From Bacteroidota bacterium (GTDB lineage Bacteria > Bacteroidota > Bacteroidia > Cytophagales > Cyclobacteriaceae), in NCBI GenBank assembly GCA_024280115.1, contig JAJRQT010000159.1, forward strand, positions 1 through 64,000: a stretch of 64,000 nucleotides of DNA. The letters run 5' to 3'. Of this stretch, positions 28,371-36,978 are shown piece after piece; position 1 is the first letter of the stretch, and every line of letters begins with the position of its first letter. Below the pieces are notes generated by a model. That model had not been told where the DNA came from. It made no database searches and saw only the letters and a list, made by a program, of their open reading frames with translations. A program made the position numbers and the translations under genes.

Positions 28371-29735
28371 TTACCAACCCCACGTCAAGGGAAACTTAAC
28401 CAGGTCATCTATTTGTACGGGCTGGCCTTTTTCAATAGCTTGTCGGGCAGCTATTCCAATGAGGCTTGACATGACGCCTGCCCGGCTATCTGCCAATTGA
28501 CCCATTGGATCCGGTTTACCCTGAAGAAATATCAAATCTTTCAATTTCTCATCTGATCCTCCATGACCACCTTCTCCACGCTGAACAGTCCATGTTTTGG
28601 TCTTTTTGAAATTTTCAGTAAGCCTGAACTCAGCAGCGTAATCTACCTCCCATGGTTGTCTGAAATAATTACGAACATCGAGTCTTCCTCTCTCGCAATT
28701 AAATGCTATGCTTTGGCCTTCATAGGGCATGAAAGCGTTTAAAGAATAGTTTAGCAATATTCCACTTTTGTACTTCACCTCAACGGTCATAGAGTCATAG
28801 GTATCAATTTCATTGTCCCAGACACAACCATCCCTAAGATATCCATCTTCATTTTCGCACGAAACATACATATCCATCATATGTTTATCCTTAGTGATGT
28901 CCCAATAAAAATCACATTTGGAGGCAAAAGGACAACCTCTGCAATTTCTATTACGGAAAGCATTATTTTTTCCATAAAAAGCAACATTTCCATTGGCAAA
29001 TACGACATCGGGATCATCTTCGATCCACCAATTGATCTGATCAAAATGATGAGAGGCCTTATGTACGAGCAAGGACCCGGAATATCTCTTTTTTCCATGC
29101 CACCTTCTGAAATAGCTGGCGCCATGATCTACATCGAGATACTCCTGAAATTCAACCGAAATGATCTTTCCCAACACCCCGGAAGAAATTACTCTTTTTA
29201 TTTCCTCAGATGACGTTCCAAACCTGGCATTGAAGGTGGTTGTGATTTTCTTTCCTGATTTTTTCTCTGTATCCAGTATTTCTTGTGCTTGTTTAGCGTC
29301 TGTGACAAGTGGTTTTTCAGATATTACATTGCACCCAAGCTCTAACGCTTTTTTGGTATAAGGCGCATGGAAACAGTCAGTTGTTGTCACAATTACCGTG
29401 TCGGGTTTTTGCTCATTGATCATTTTGGTGAAATCCCGTGAATGATAAAGAGGAACATTTATATTCATTTTCTTTCTTACTACTTCTGCCCTTTTTATGT
29501 TGGCGTCACATAAAGCAACAAATTCAAGTTGCTTAGAATAATTGTCCACGAGAGGTTTTCCCCACATACCATACCCGCGAACACCTGTACCCACCATGGC
29601 AATTTTTTGTTTTCCTGCAGCTTTTGCAGAAGCGCTATTTACTTTTATTAGCGGCAGGGCCAATGGAGCTATTGATAATTTTGCTCCTTTTGCTATAAAG
29701 TCCCTTCTGTTCAGAGGTTTATTTTTCTTATCCAT
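28371..29735 (-). CDS. Exported Gfo/Idh/MocA-family oxidoreductase with five-Cys cluster (2)
   Basis: A 454-residue paralogue of the protein at 12330-13673. Tat-like leader LNRRDFIAKG (Arg10-Arg11), NAD(P) site VGTGVRG (about 49-54), and EKP motif (140-142). Cys residues at 265, 268, 274, 293 and 304 have the same spacing as in the paralogue (x2, x5, x18, x10). The HGASYFRRWHGK segment is shared too. Exported sugar or polyol oxidoreductase is the likely role. It sits downstream of a sulfatase gene with a 362-base gap between them. Confidence 0.85.
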   Translation of the reverse strand: MDKKNKPLNRRDFIAKGAKLSIAPLALPLIKVNSASAKAAGKQKIAMVGTGVRGYGMWGKPLVDNYSKQLEFVALCDANIKRAEVVRKKMNINVPLYHSRDFTKMINEQKPDTVIVTTTDCFHAPYTKKALELGCNVISEKPLVTDAKQAQEILDTEKKSGKKITTTFNARFGTSSEEIKRVISSGVLGKIISVEFQEYLDVDHGASYFRRWHGKKRYSGSLLVHKASHHFDQINWWIEDDPDVVFANGNVAFYGKNNAFRNRNCRGCPFASKCDFYWDITKDKHMMDMYVSCENEDGYLRDGCVWDNEIDTYDSMTVEVKYKSGILLNYSLNAFMPYEGQSIAFNCERGRLDVRNYFRQPWEVDYAAEFRLTENFKKTKTWTVQRGEGGHGGSDEKLKDLIFLQGKPDPMGQLADSRAGVMSSLIGIAARQAIEKGQPVQIDDLVKFPLTWGW

Positions 29736-30097
29736 TATAAAAATGTTAGATGATTATGTTTCGAAAAATTGATACTAATTTAAAAGTTAAAAATTCGAAT
29801 TAAAACCTATTCTCCTGGTAATTTTAAGTTACAACAAAAATGTAAATATTTTCAGATTGGTCGTAAAACGGAAATGAATTGATATACTGCATTTCACCAT
29901 ATTACAACACGGCTTTTATATGATCGAATTCAATAATAAGCTTACTCTATAACCTAAGAATAATCATTTTTTAGTTTAAGTAACGTTTAATTTTCGGCGT
30001 TCTTCTTCACTTAGAACGCGGTTTAAAACTGCTACACTTTTAACTGCAGAATATTCCAGGGATTACAATACTCTTTAACACCCACTCCCAATCCTGA
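29736..30097. other. AT-rich intergenic stretch with one hairpin
   Basis: No convincing gene. The one structure seen is GCGTTCT/AGAACGC with a 9-base spacer near 30000-30020; it is not followed by a T-run on the minus strand, so it is a weak terminator candidate for the sulfatase gene. Confidence 0.5.
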
Positions 30098-31618
30098 TTA
30101 TTGCACCTTTCCCAATAACCCAGATATCTGGTTTTGCTCCTCCTTATGTCTATCCAGTTCTTGATCCATGACTTTATTCAATTCTTGAAAGACCGAATTA
30201 TATTCCTGGTCCTCTGCCAAATTCCGTTCAGCAATTCTTCCTTTAGACAAATCATACAACTCGCTCGCAATCACACTATCAGGTTTTTCATAAAGCTGCC
30301 AACGTGTAAATCTGAATTGCCCGGATCTTATGCTATAGCCCATGATTTCGCTTTTCATGTCATAACCCAATGATTTCCCTCTTGGGTACTGTGAGAAGGC
30401 TACATTTTTTACTTCGGAATCCGGATCCTCGATTACCGGAACCAGGCTTTTCCCCTGCAAATGTTCGGGTGGAGGCAACCCTGCCAATTCGCATAATGTT
30501 GGGTAAACATCAATGAATTCAGCCAATGCTTCTGTTTTAATTCCCTTTTGTTGCATATCTGGAACTTTGATCATCAATGGAGCCCGGGTATCTATCTCAA
30601 AATTTGTGTGTTTGCACCAGGAACCATAATCGCCCAGCTTCCATCCGTGATCTCCCCACAAGACTACAATTGTATTATTCTCCAAACCATTTTCTTTCAA
30701 CGCATCGAGTATCCTGCCCAGTTGAGCATCAATGAAGCTGACACTTGCATAATACCCATGTATAAGGTTTCTGGATTTCACTTCATTTAATAAACCCCTG
30801 GCAGGGATGTCGTGATATTTGCGCAATTCACCAAATTCATGCAATGCAACTGAAGGCATCCCCTTCGGTGGTTTTGCAGGTGGTATTTCAATTTTATCCC
30901 GATCATACAATGCCCAATACTTTTCAGGTGCCACAAAGGGCAGGTGAGGCTTAATAAATCCTATCGCCATAAAAAAAGTACTGTCCTTTAGTGCTTTCAA
31001 ACGCTGGACCGCATGTGTTGCAATCATAGCGTCCGTCATATCCTCTTCTGCGGCTTTGCTGCGATACCACGGTAATTTTTTACCGAAAATCGTTGGAAAA
31101 TCCCGTTCCAGACCTACAGTATCACCCCTGGTAATTTTTTTCAAAATTGAAATTTCTTTTCCAGGCCTCCAATGTGGAATGCTCCAGGATAGAGTGTCAT
31201 TCTGATTACCATGCCCTGTATGGTAAATTTTTCCCATACCCTCACTGTGATAACCGTGATCCTTAAAGTGCTGTGGAAGAGTTATGACATTGGGGATCTT
31301 TTTACGGAAAAAAGTCCGAAGATCATAAATACCTATTGCATCAGGTCTTAAACCGGTCATCATGCTGTTTCTCGATGGCGCGCACACAGCCTGCATGCAA
31401 TATGCATTATTAAATATTATACCTTCCGAAGCTAATCTGTCAAAATTTGGGGAATGAATATTGGAAACTCCATAACAATTTAGTTCATTTCGTAAATCAT
31501 CAACTGCTATAAAAAGCACATTGAATTTCTGGTCTTTCTCCGGAGATTTTCCGGAAAAAATACTGTAAGAACTCAAAGCAATAATTGCAATCGCAAAATA
31601 GTAGAAATACTTTCTCAT
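30098..31618 (-). CDS. Exported S1-type sulfatase (iduronate-2-sulfatase-like)
   Basis: A 506-residue protein with an N-terminal signal (YYFAIAIIALSSYSIF). The metal-binding opening NVLFIAVDDLRNELNCYG and the sulfatase motif C79-A-P-S-R83 are intact; Cys79 would be converted to formylglycine. GKIYHTGHG and LWGDHGWKLGDYGSWCKHTN are typical of the iduronate-2-sulfatase branch (S1_7). It would remove sulfate from a glycan, in the periplasm or outside. Formylglycine maturation needs an anaerobic or FGE-type enzyme not present in this window. Confidence 0.9.
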   Translation of the reverse strand: MRKYFYYFAIAIIALSSYSIFSGKSPEKDQKFNVLFIAVDDLRNELNCYGVSNIHSPNFDRLASEGIIFNNAYCMQAVCAPSRNSMMTGLRPDAIGIYDLRTFFRKKIPNVITLPQHFKDHGYHSEGMGKIYHTGHGNQNDTLSWSIPHWRPGKEISILKKITRGDTVGLERDFPTIFGKKLPWYRSKAAEEDMTDAMIATHAVQRLKALKDSTFFMAIGFIKPHLPFVAPEKYWALYDRDKIEIPPAKPPKGMPSVALHEFGELRKYHDIPARGLLNEVKSRNLIHGYYASVSFIDAQLGRILDALKENGLENNTIVVLWGDHGWKLGDYGSWCKHTNFEIDTRAPLMIKVPDMQQKGIKTEALAEFIDVYPTLCELAGLPPPEHLQGKSLVPVIEDPDSEVKNVAFSQYPRGKSLGYDMKSEIMGYSIRSGQFRFTRWQLYEKPDSVIASELYDLSKGRIAERNLAEDQEYNSVFQELNKVMDQELDRHKEEQNQISGLLGKVQ

Positions 31619-31864
31619 GGTTTCATCCTATCCAAATTTTATTTTTGGGATCTAAACTTTACTCGCAGTTTATAACTACTAAAGAATTTCCTAACAACAA
31701 ATATTCGCTGATCTCCTCAACAAAAGGAAATCATGGAACTTAGCCAGAATAATAAAATGTAGAACAGGAGAAAATTTTATCTCTCCGTGTTAATTAAAAT
31801 ATTCCTGAGGAATAGTAAAAAAGATTATTGCGTATTTTTTTATTTTACCAGAATCCTATTCAGG

Positions 31865-33070
31865 TTAAACCATCTCCAGTGCTTCCTTTACCCTTTTTGC
31901 AACAATCCGCTCCTGTCCGGGCTGCATCATCCAGGTGGTAATACCCACATGATCAGCGCCTCCTATGGTTTCTATGGAAGGATGCCCATCCCGGAGTTTT
32001 TGCCTAAATTCATTAGGAGTCATTTTTATTTTTGCCTGATCCCAGGTAAGTTTCAATGACGGTACATGGTTGGCCACCTTGGGAACATGAATTTCAGGCG
32101 TAACATTAGGAACAGAGGCGGCAGCATCATGGATCATTTTAATCTGACCTTCCCATAAATCCCAGTCCTTTTTATGATCTCTGTTCAGATACGACTCTAC
32201 TGTAGCCAGCATTCCTAAAACTTCTTCCTTATTCACCTTCATTCCTCTTCCAACAGTGTTTCCACGTGGTGCCGCATGAAGACGGGCAGCTTGAATATAT
32301 TTCTTTTTACCGAGTAACAAACCTCCACTTTGCGGGCCTCTAAGTCCTTTCCCTCCTGAAAAGGCTACGAGATCAAAGCCCATATCCGTGTATTTCCACA
32401 GGTTTTCAACTGGAGGCACGTCAGCAGCGCAATCATTAAAAGTAGGTATCCCGTTTTTTTTGGCAATTTCAACCCACTCTGTATCTCTGATTTCTCCGAC
32501 AAAATTATTACCGTTAAAAAACCACATCATGGCGGTCTTTTCGTTGATAGCTTTTTCCAGTTCCTTTTTAGTTTCAACCTCAACTATTTTAACACCGCAA
32601 TTTCTAATGGCATGGGCATATCCAATTCGATGTGACTTCTGAAAAATCACTTCGCTTTTCATGCCAGTCAAATCAGGGATTTGTACCACTTTATCTGCAT
32701 CCATCCCCGATAATACCCCGGCTGTGCCTAAGGTAATAGCGGAAGCAGCCCCGGCAGTAATGGTAGCAGCTTCACAGTGCAACAAAGAAGCAATTCGTTC
32801 ACCTACTTTGTCCTGCAGATCATCGAGGATAACAAACTCATTGCTCGCGTAATTGTAGGCATCTAATACCTCCGGACGCATAAGGCATCCTGTCATGAAA
32901 GTATAAGTTCCCGCGGCATTTATAAAAGTCCGGACACCCAACTCTTTAAAATAATCACGGCGGAGTGGAGCCGCTTGTACCGGATTAGGTACAATTATTC
33001 CTGCACCAAATAAACCTCCAACCAGGGGCAATCCTGTCAATTTTTTTAATAAAACTCTTCGAGAAATCAT
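31865..33070 (-). CDS. Exported SelA/DgaE-like PLP-dependent lyase
   Basis: A 401-residue fold-type-I PLP enzyme with a Tat-like leader (ISRRVLLKKLTG, Arg4-Arg5, then ending near VQAAP). RTFINAAGTYTFMTGCLMRP and the PLP lysine motif AFSGGKGLRGPQSGG (Lys241) match the SelA/DgaE branch, which includes D-glucosaminate-6-phosphate ammonia lyase. It is not selenocysteine synthase: no selB, selD or selC is nearby and the family here is about 60 residues shorter. RidA and amidohydrolase genes lie directly upstream. An ammonia-lyase acting on an amino-sugar acid or D-amino acid is my inference; an exported PLP enzyme is unusual. Confidence 0.75.
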   Translation of the reverse strand: MISRRVLLKKLTGLPLVGGLFGAGIIVPNPVQAAPLRRDYFKELGVRTFINAAGTYTFMTGCLMRPEVLDAYNYASNEFVILDDLQDKVGERIASLLHCEAATITAGAASAITLGTAGVLSGMDADKVVQIPDLTGMKSEVIFQKSHRIGYAHAIRNCGVKIVEVETKKELEKAINEKTAMMWFFNGNNFVGEIRDTEWVEIAKKNGIPTFNDCAADVPPVENLWKYTDMGFDLVAFSGGKGLRGPQSGGLLLGKKKYIQAARLHAAPRGNTVGRGMKVNKEEVLGMLATVESYLNRDHKKDWDLWEGQIKMIHDAAASVPNVTPEIHVPKVANHVPSLKLTWDQAKIKMTPNEFRQKLRDGHPSIETIGGADHVGITTWMMQPGQERIVAKRVKEALEMV

Positions 33071-33183
33071 TTTGATAAATAGTTAAAAAGTGATAATACT
33101 AATGTATTAAATCATTTACACAATGTTTGTACAAACAATGGTAACGTAAAGAACCTATCCGGAAAAAATCACCTTTTAAGTGA

Positions 33184-33660
33184 CTAATCCAGCGCGGCTA
33201 TACAGTCTATCTCAACGAGTGAGGCGCCAGGGACTCCTCCATAAACCGCTACTGTTGTTCTGACCGGAGGATGCTCTCCAAATCTGCCACGAAAAACCTC
33301 ATTCATACCTTTGTAATCATTCAGATCGTGCAGATATACATTCACCTTCAGCACCTGCTCCATAGAAGACCCATTTTTCACAAGCTCTTTCTCCAACTCC
33401 TTGAGTACATGATCAGTATGTGACTTAATATCTCCTTCAAAATGTGCCCCTTTTCCTGAAATATAGAGGGTATTTCCATGTTTTACTCCTCCGGAAAACA
33501 AAGGAATTTCATTGGATTTTGTAATACTTGAAACAACTTTTTTAGTGGTTGTACTTTTCTTCTCTGCGGCGTTTACCTGGGTTACTCCCAATCCTACAGC
33601 AGCTGCGGCCAATACACTTTTTACTGCTTTTCTTCGGGAATTCTGACTTTTTTCTTTCAT
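33184..33660 (-). CDS. Exported RidA/YjgF-family imine deaminase
   Basis: A 158-residue protein: Tat-like leader (NSRRKAVKSVLAAAAVG, Arg9-Arg10) followed by a complete RidA domain. Landmarks are LYISGKGAHFEGDIKSHTD, VLKVNVYLHDLNDYKGMN, and the terminal PPVRTTVAVYG..LVEIDCIAAL containing the catalytic Arg. RidA hydrolyses reactive enamines/imines released by PLP-dependent dehydratases and lyases. It lies between the amidohydrolase and the PLP lyase genes, exactly where such protection would be needed, and all three carry export signals. Confidence 0.85.
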   Translation of the reverse strand: MKEKSQNSRRKAVKSVLAAAAVGLGVTQVNAAEKKSTTTKKVVSSITKSNEIPLFSGGVKHGNTLYISGKGAHFEGDIKSHTDHVLKELEKELVKNGSSMEQVLKVNVYLHDLNDYKGMNEVFRGRFGEHPPVRTTVAVYGGVPGASLVEIDCIAALD

Positions 33661-33742
33661 AATTATATGGTTTTATTTTAAAAATTATAAATGGTTATAC
33701 TAATAAGTTAATTATACCTAATTGAATCTATTTTCTCAACTA

Positions 33743-34999
33743 TTATTTATCTACACCTTTTTGCCATTCAGGCATTGAAATTCCGTTGAGGTCCCATACC
33801 ACATTCCCATCCCGGATTGTCAGCTCGCATTCCAGTTTTTGCGTTCCACTCATTTTCACGCCTTTGACATCGATAAATCCAAAATCTCCTTTTTTAAGAT
33901 TCAGAACCGTAATATCCGCTACGGCTCCAACACTCAAATGCCCAAGCTCTTCATGCTTTATATATGTAGCGGGCAGCCATGTCGAAGCTCTAATTACTTC
34001 ATTTAAGGGCATCCCCATATTGAGGAACTTTGACATAATATTCAGCATATCTTTCATTCCGCCGTTCATACTTCCAGTGTGTAAATCGGTACTTATGGAA
34101 TTCGGTTTGAATCCTTGCTCCATAGCAGGAATTGCCTGGTCAAACAAAAAACTTCCTCCTCCATGCCCTACATCAAATACGATTCCTTTTTTTTGAGCCT
34201 CCCAAACAAAAGGCCTGACTTTTCCATTGTCATCCACAACAGAAGTTCTACCATTCACATGGGCAAAGCAATGTGTGAAAATATCCCCAGGCCTGAATTC
34301 ATCCATAAATAATCTTTCAAGAGACAGTACTGGAGTGTGCCCACCAAAATCAACCATGACCGGTACATCCGCCAACACTCCCGCTTCCTCAGCTCGCTGC
34401 AAGGGATCCCATTCCGGGCCACTGTAGTGTGCAAGTTTTATCCCTACAATATTATCGGCATATTTTTTGGCTACCATTGCTGTCAGCTTTGCATCCATAT
34501 CAGTCAGGTTTTGCTCTATTGCACCACCCTTCATCCCTGATCCTACAATATTTAAAAAGGCAAATACCCTTGTTTTTGACTGATCGATGGTTTGTTCTTT
34601 AAAAAGTCTGAAATTTCTCCATCCTGCACTCCCGGCATCAACAACTGTGGTCACTCCGGCTCTGAATGTGAATCCATCGGGAGGCAGGCTCGTATAACTA
34701 TTGCTGATGTATGAATCCGGTTTTGTTCCCCAAAAAACATGCGTATGGATGTCGATAAGCCCGGGGGTAATAAATAAACCCTCAGCGTTGACGGTTGTCT
34801 TTGCACTGCTTTCTGAAATTCGAGCTGCTACATTGGCGATTTTACCATCCGTAATAGCAACATCCATTTTTTGATCGATACCATTTTTAGGATCGATCAG
34901 ATGGGCATTTTTAATTAAAATATCATATTCCTGGGCAAATGTTGAGTTTCCTAAGAATAAAATTATAATAGCGATGAGTAAATTTAAAAAGTTTTTCAT
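33743..34999 (-). CDS. Exported amidohydrolase/deacetylase-family metallohydrolase
   Basis: A 418-residue protein with a Sec signal (FLNLLIAIIILFLGNSTFAQ). TPGLIDIHTHVFWG provides the HxH metal ligands, GIKLAHYSG a candidate carbamylated lysine, DFGGHT and HCFAH further His ligands, and STDLHTGSM the late Asp. This matches the EF_0837/Atu3266 group, whose known members remove acyl groups. In bacteria that group is often encoded beside DgaE-like PLP lyases, as here. It likely deacylates an N-acyl compound before the lyase acts. Confidence 0.82.
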   Translation of the reverse strand: MKNFLNLLIAIIILFLGNSTFAQEYDILIKNAHLIDPKNGIDQKMDVAITDGKIANVAARISESSAKTTVNAEGLFITPGLIDIHTHVFWGTKPDSYISNSYTSLPPDGFTFRAGVTTVVDAGSAGWRNFRLFKEQTIDQSKTRVFAFLNIVGSGMKGGAIEQNLTDMDAKLTAMVAKKYADNIVGIKLAHYSGPEWDPLQRAEEAGVLADVPVMVDFGGHTPVLSLERLFMDEFRPGDIFTHCFAHVNGRTSVVDDNGKVRPFVWEAQKKGIVFDVGHGGGSFLFDQAIPAMEQGFKPNSISTDLHTGSMNGGMKDMLNIMSKFLNMGMPLNEVIRASTWLPATYIKHEELGHLSVGAVADITVLNLKKGDFGFIDVKGVKMSGTQKLECELTIRDGNVVWDLNGISMPEWQKGVDK

Positions 35000-35080
35000 G
35001 TGTTTATAAATTGAGGAAATCTATCATTTTGTCAGAGCCTTTACTAATATATTTTGTGTACTTGCTTGCCTGCGAAGCCG

Positions 35081-35225
35081 ATGTCAACAAGTTAAGGGAT
35101 TTTCCTTGTCATTGCACCTCGGTCTGTGTCTCCGCCTTCGGTGGACAGGCTCACAGACCGAAATATATGGTTTGTGAGGACACAAACCATGGCGAACAGG
35201 TCATTGACTCTTAACTTATTGACAT
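35081..35225. repeat. 145-bp palindromic intergenic element D (sister of A)
   Basis: Terminal inverted repeats of 16 bp with one mismatch: ATGTCAACAAGTTAAG (35081-35096) and CTTAACTTATTGACAT (35210-35225). Interior order matches element A at 10443: GGTCTGTG arm, insert, CACAGACCG, TATATGGTTTGTGAGGAC, ACAAACCATGGCGAACAGG. It fills most of the 285-base gap between the amidohydrolase and DUF362 genes. Confidence 0.8.
35131..35149. repeat. 19-nt hairpin mini-insert (copy 4)
   Basis: TCCGCCTTCGGTGGACAGG is present in the loop of the first hairpin of element D and absent at the same point in element A, which reads GTGTCCTCACAGACC. It is the same length as the insert in A (10519) but sits in a different hairpin. 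A CCGC/GTGG stem with ACAGG tail can form. Confidence 0.65.
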
Positions 35226-35284
35226 GGGTCAGCAAAACAGGCCAGCTTTATAGGAATAAAAATAAGAAAAAGAAAGTTTAAATG

Positions 35285-36832
35285 TTATGAAATATCATTT
35301 ATTGTACTCGTATGCAATTTGTCATCAACAGAAATATACCATATATAAACCTTATTTTTTACAGATATTTTATCATCATTCCGACGATCCCACTGTAGGG
35401 TGGCCATTGACGACCTAGTAGATAGTGATTTAAACGACCTTATAACGTTACCTCTCATGTCAACTATTTTTGATTCAATAGTATGATCTCGCTTAGACTT
35501 ATCAAGAAAAACTTGTACCTGATAACTGTCAGCACCCTTCCTGACTTCACTTATCATTGACTGACTTTTTTCAAAGGTAGGTAAGTCATATTGATCTGTG
35601 TTTGCGGATAAATCATAAGATTGCACATTATCTTGCGACATACTCCCCAACTCATACTTTTCAGAGGCAATACGCAGGAAGGATGCATTCGGATGTCCGT
35701 CCGGTGTTCTACCATCAATTGTTTCCATGAGAGCAAGCCCTTTTTCCTTCCGCACCACATTGATCATGTTTAGTAAATATGTATCTATCGCTACCGGATC
35801 TTTACTGACTGCTATTGTATTTGCATGAAATACTTTCCCCGACAGGGGCCCTCCCGTATAGACGCCGGTAAGTGCATCGAGAATATTGAGAATATAAGGT
35901 GCCTGTTGATTTACGTTTTTATAAAATACCGGTACACAAAGACGGGTACCTGCATAAGGACTATCCGGGTCATTCCATTGAGATCCGTGTGTACCCATTG
36001 GATTGTCAGTACAGCCATAATTATTCTTCATCGCACCAGTTATCCCCGCTGCCCTGTGGTCTTTGCCTATGGCATAGTTGATTAAAAAATCATTTTTATA
36101 AACCGCAGAATAAATCCTCTGTGGAGCACGGTATTCTTCAGGATAATCCGGAGCAGCAATAAAATTTGGGGCATCATCCGGTATTTCTATCGGGTTGGTA
36201 GCATATATCCAATGAATACGGTAGGCTCCTGGTTGGGTATCTTTGTATAAACCTTCACTATCTTCTTTGACAGGCCGAAACCCTTGAATTATTGGGTAAT
36301 ACTTACGCTTTCCTATAGAATACATCCTTTCGATTAATGTAATATTCTCAATAGGAAATGTTCCGTTGAGCATTTGGCTGAGGCCATTTACTATCGCATT
36401 TGTAACGGCGGCTTTTGGACCGAATGGACAATAAATTTTTGACCAATCATTCTCCAGGTCATTTCTATAATCTCCGTACGATAAATTTAGTTTAATCCCA
36501 ATTTTTGTATTTGCATTTGGATGACCGGCAGGGAAAAGTGATTCCCAGGCTAAACCCACGCTGGATTTATTGGTAATCTTCATAACAGCCGTATCGACCA
36601 TTTTTGCAACACGCACATTGCTAATATCGGTCGAAAGAATTTTATCAACGATGACTCCATCTGAATTGAGTACCTTACCTTCTTTATACTCAAGTTTGGT
36701 AGCCAGCTCATCGAGCACACTTACTATTGGAGAAGCATAATTGTCTGCATATAATTGAGAATGTCCGTTTAATATAAACGGTACAGTAAGAAAAGAACTA
36801 ACTCCATATTTAACAAAATCCCGGCGCTTCAT
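35285..36832 (-). CDS. DUF362-domain exported protein with C-terminal sorting-like domain
   Basis: A 515-residue protein with a Tat-like leader (MKRRDFVKYGVSS). The central part (KIGIKLNLSYGDYRND, then ITGAMKNNYGCTDNP, ISKDPVAIDTYLLNMI-like AVSKDPVAIDTYLL) fits the DUF362 family, whose function is poorly known. No ferredoxin CxxCxxC motif is seen, unlike some members. The last 80 residues (KSKRDHTIESKIVDMRG, VYIWYISVDDKLHTS) form a FlgD/T9SS-like beta domain, suggesting cell-surface attachment. It lies between the aminotransferase and amidohydrolase genes. Confidence 0.72.
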   Translation of the reverse strand: MKRRDFVKYGVSSFLTVPFILNGHSQLYADNYASPIVSVLDELATKLEYKEGKVLNSDGVIVDKILSTDISNVRVAKMVDTAVMKITNKSSVGLAWESLFPAGHPNANTKIGIKLNLSYGDYRNDLENDWSKIYCPFGPKAAVTNAIVNGLSQMLNGTFPIENITLIERMYSIGKRKYYPIIQGFRPVKEDSEGLYKDTQPGAYRIHWIYATNPIEIPDDAPNFIAAPDYPEEYRAPQRIYSAVYKNDFLINYAIGKDHRAAGITGAMKNNYGCTDNPMGTHGSQWNDPDSPYAGTRLCVPVFYKNVNQQAPYILNILDALTGVYTGGPLSGKVFHANTIAVSKDPVAIDTYLLNMINVVRKEKGLALMETIDGRTPDGHPNASFLRIASEKYELGSMSQDNVQSYDLSANTDQYDLPTFEKSQSMISEVRKGADSYQVQVFLDKSKRDHTIESKIVDMRGNVIRSFKSLSTRSSMATLQWDRRNDDKISVKNKVYIWYISVDDKLHTSTINDIS

Positions 36833-36978
36833 AGAAATGGTTTAATTCCCAATTTACTTATTTTTTAATTCTATACAAAGCGATTAAAATCAAAGGGATT
36901 AGGTATGTCAGCTTCAATACTATTATATATTCGAAGATAAATCGCCGAGAAAAGTGCCTTTATTCCATAATTTATTAT

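Noticed and set aside
31865-33070. Selenocysteine synthase (SelA)
   Set aside because: The fold is the same, but the protein has an export signal, is shorter and has no selB/selD/tRNA-Sec nearby; DgaE-like lyase fits the neighbours better.
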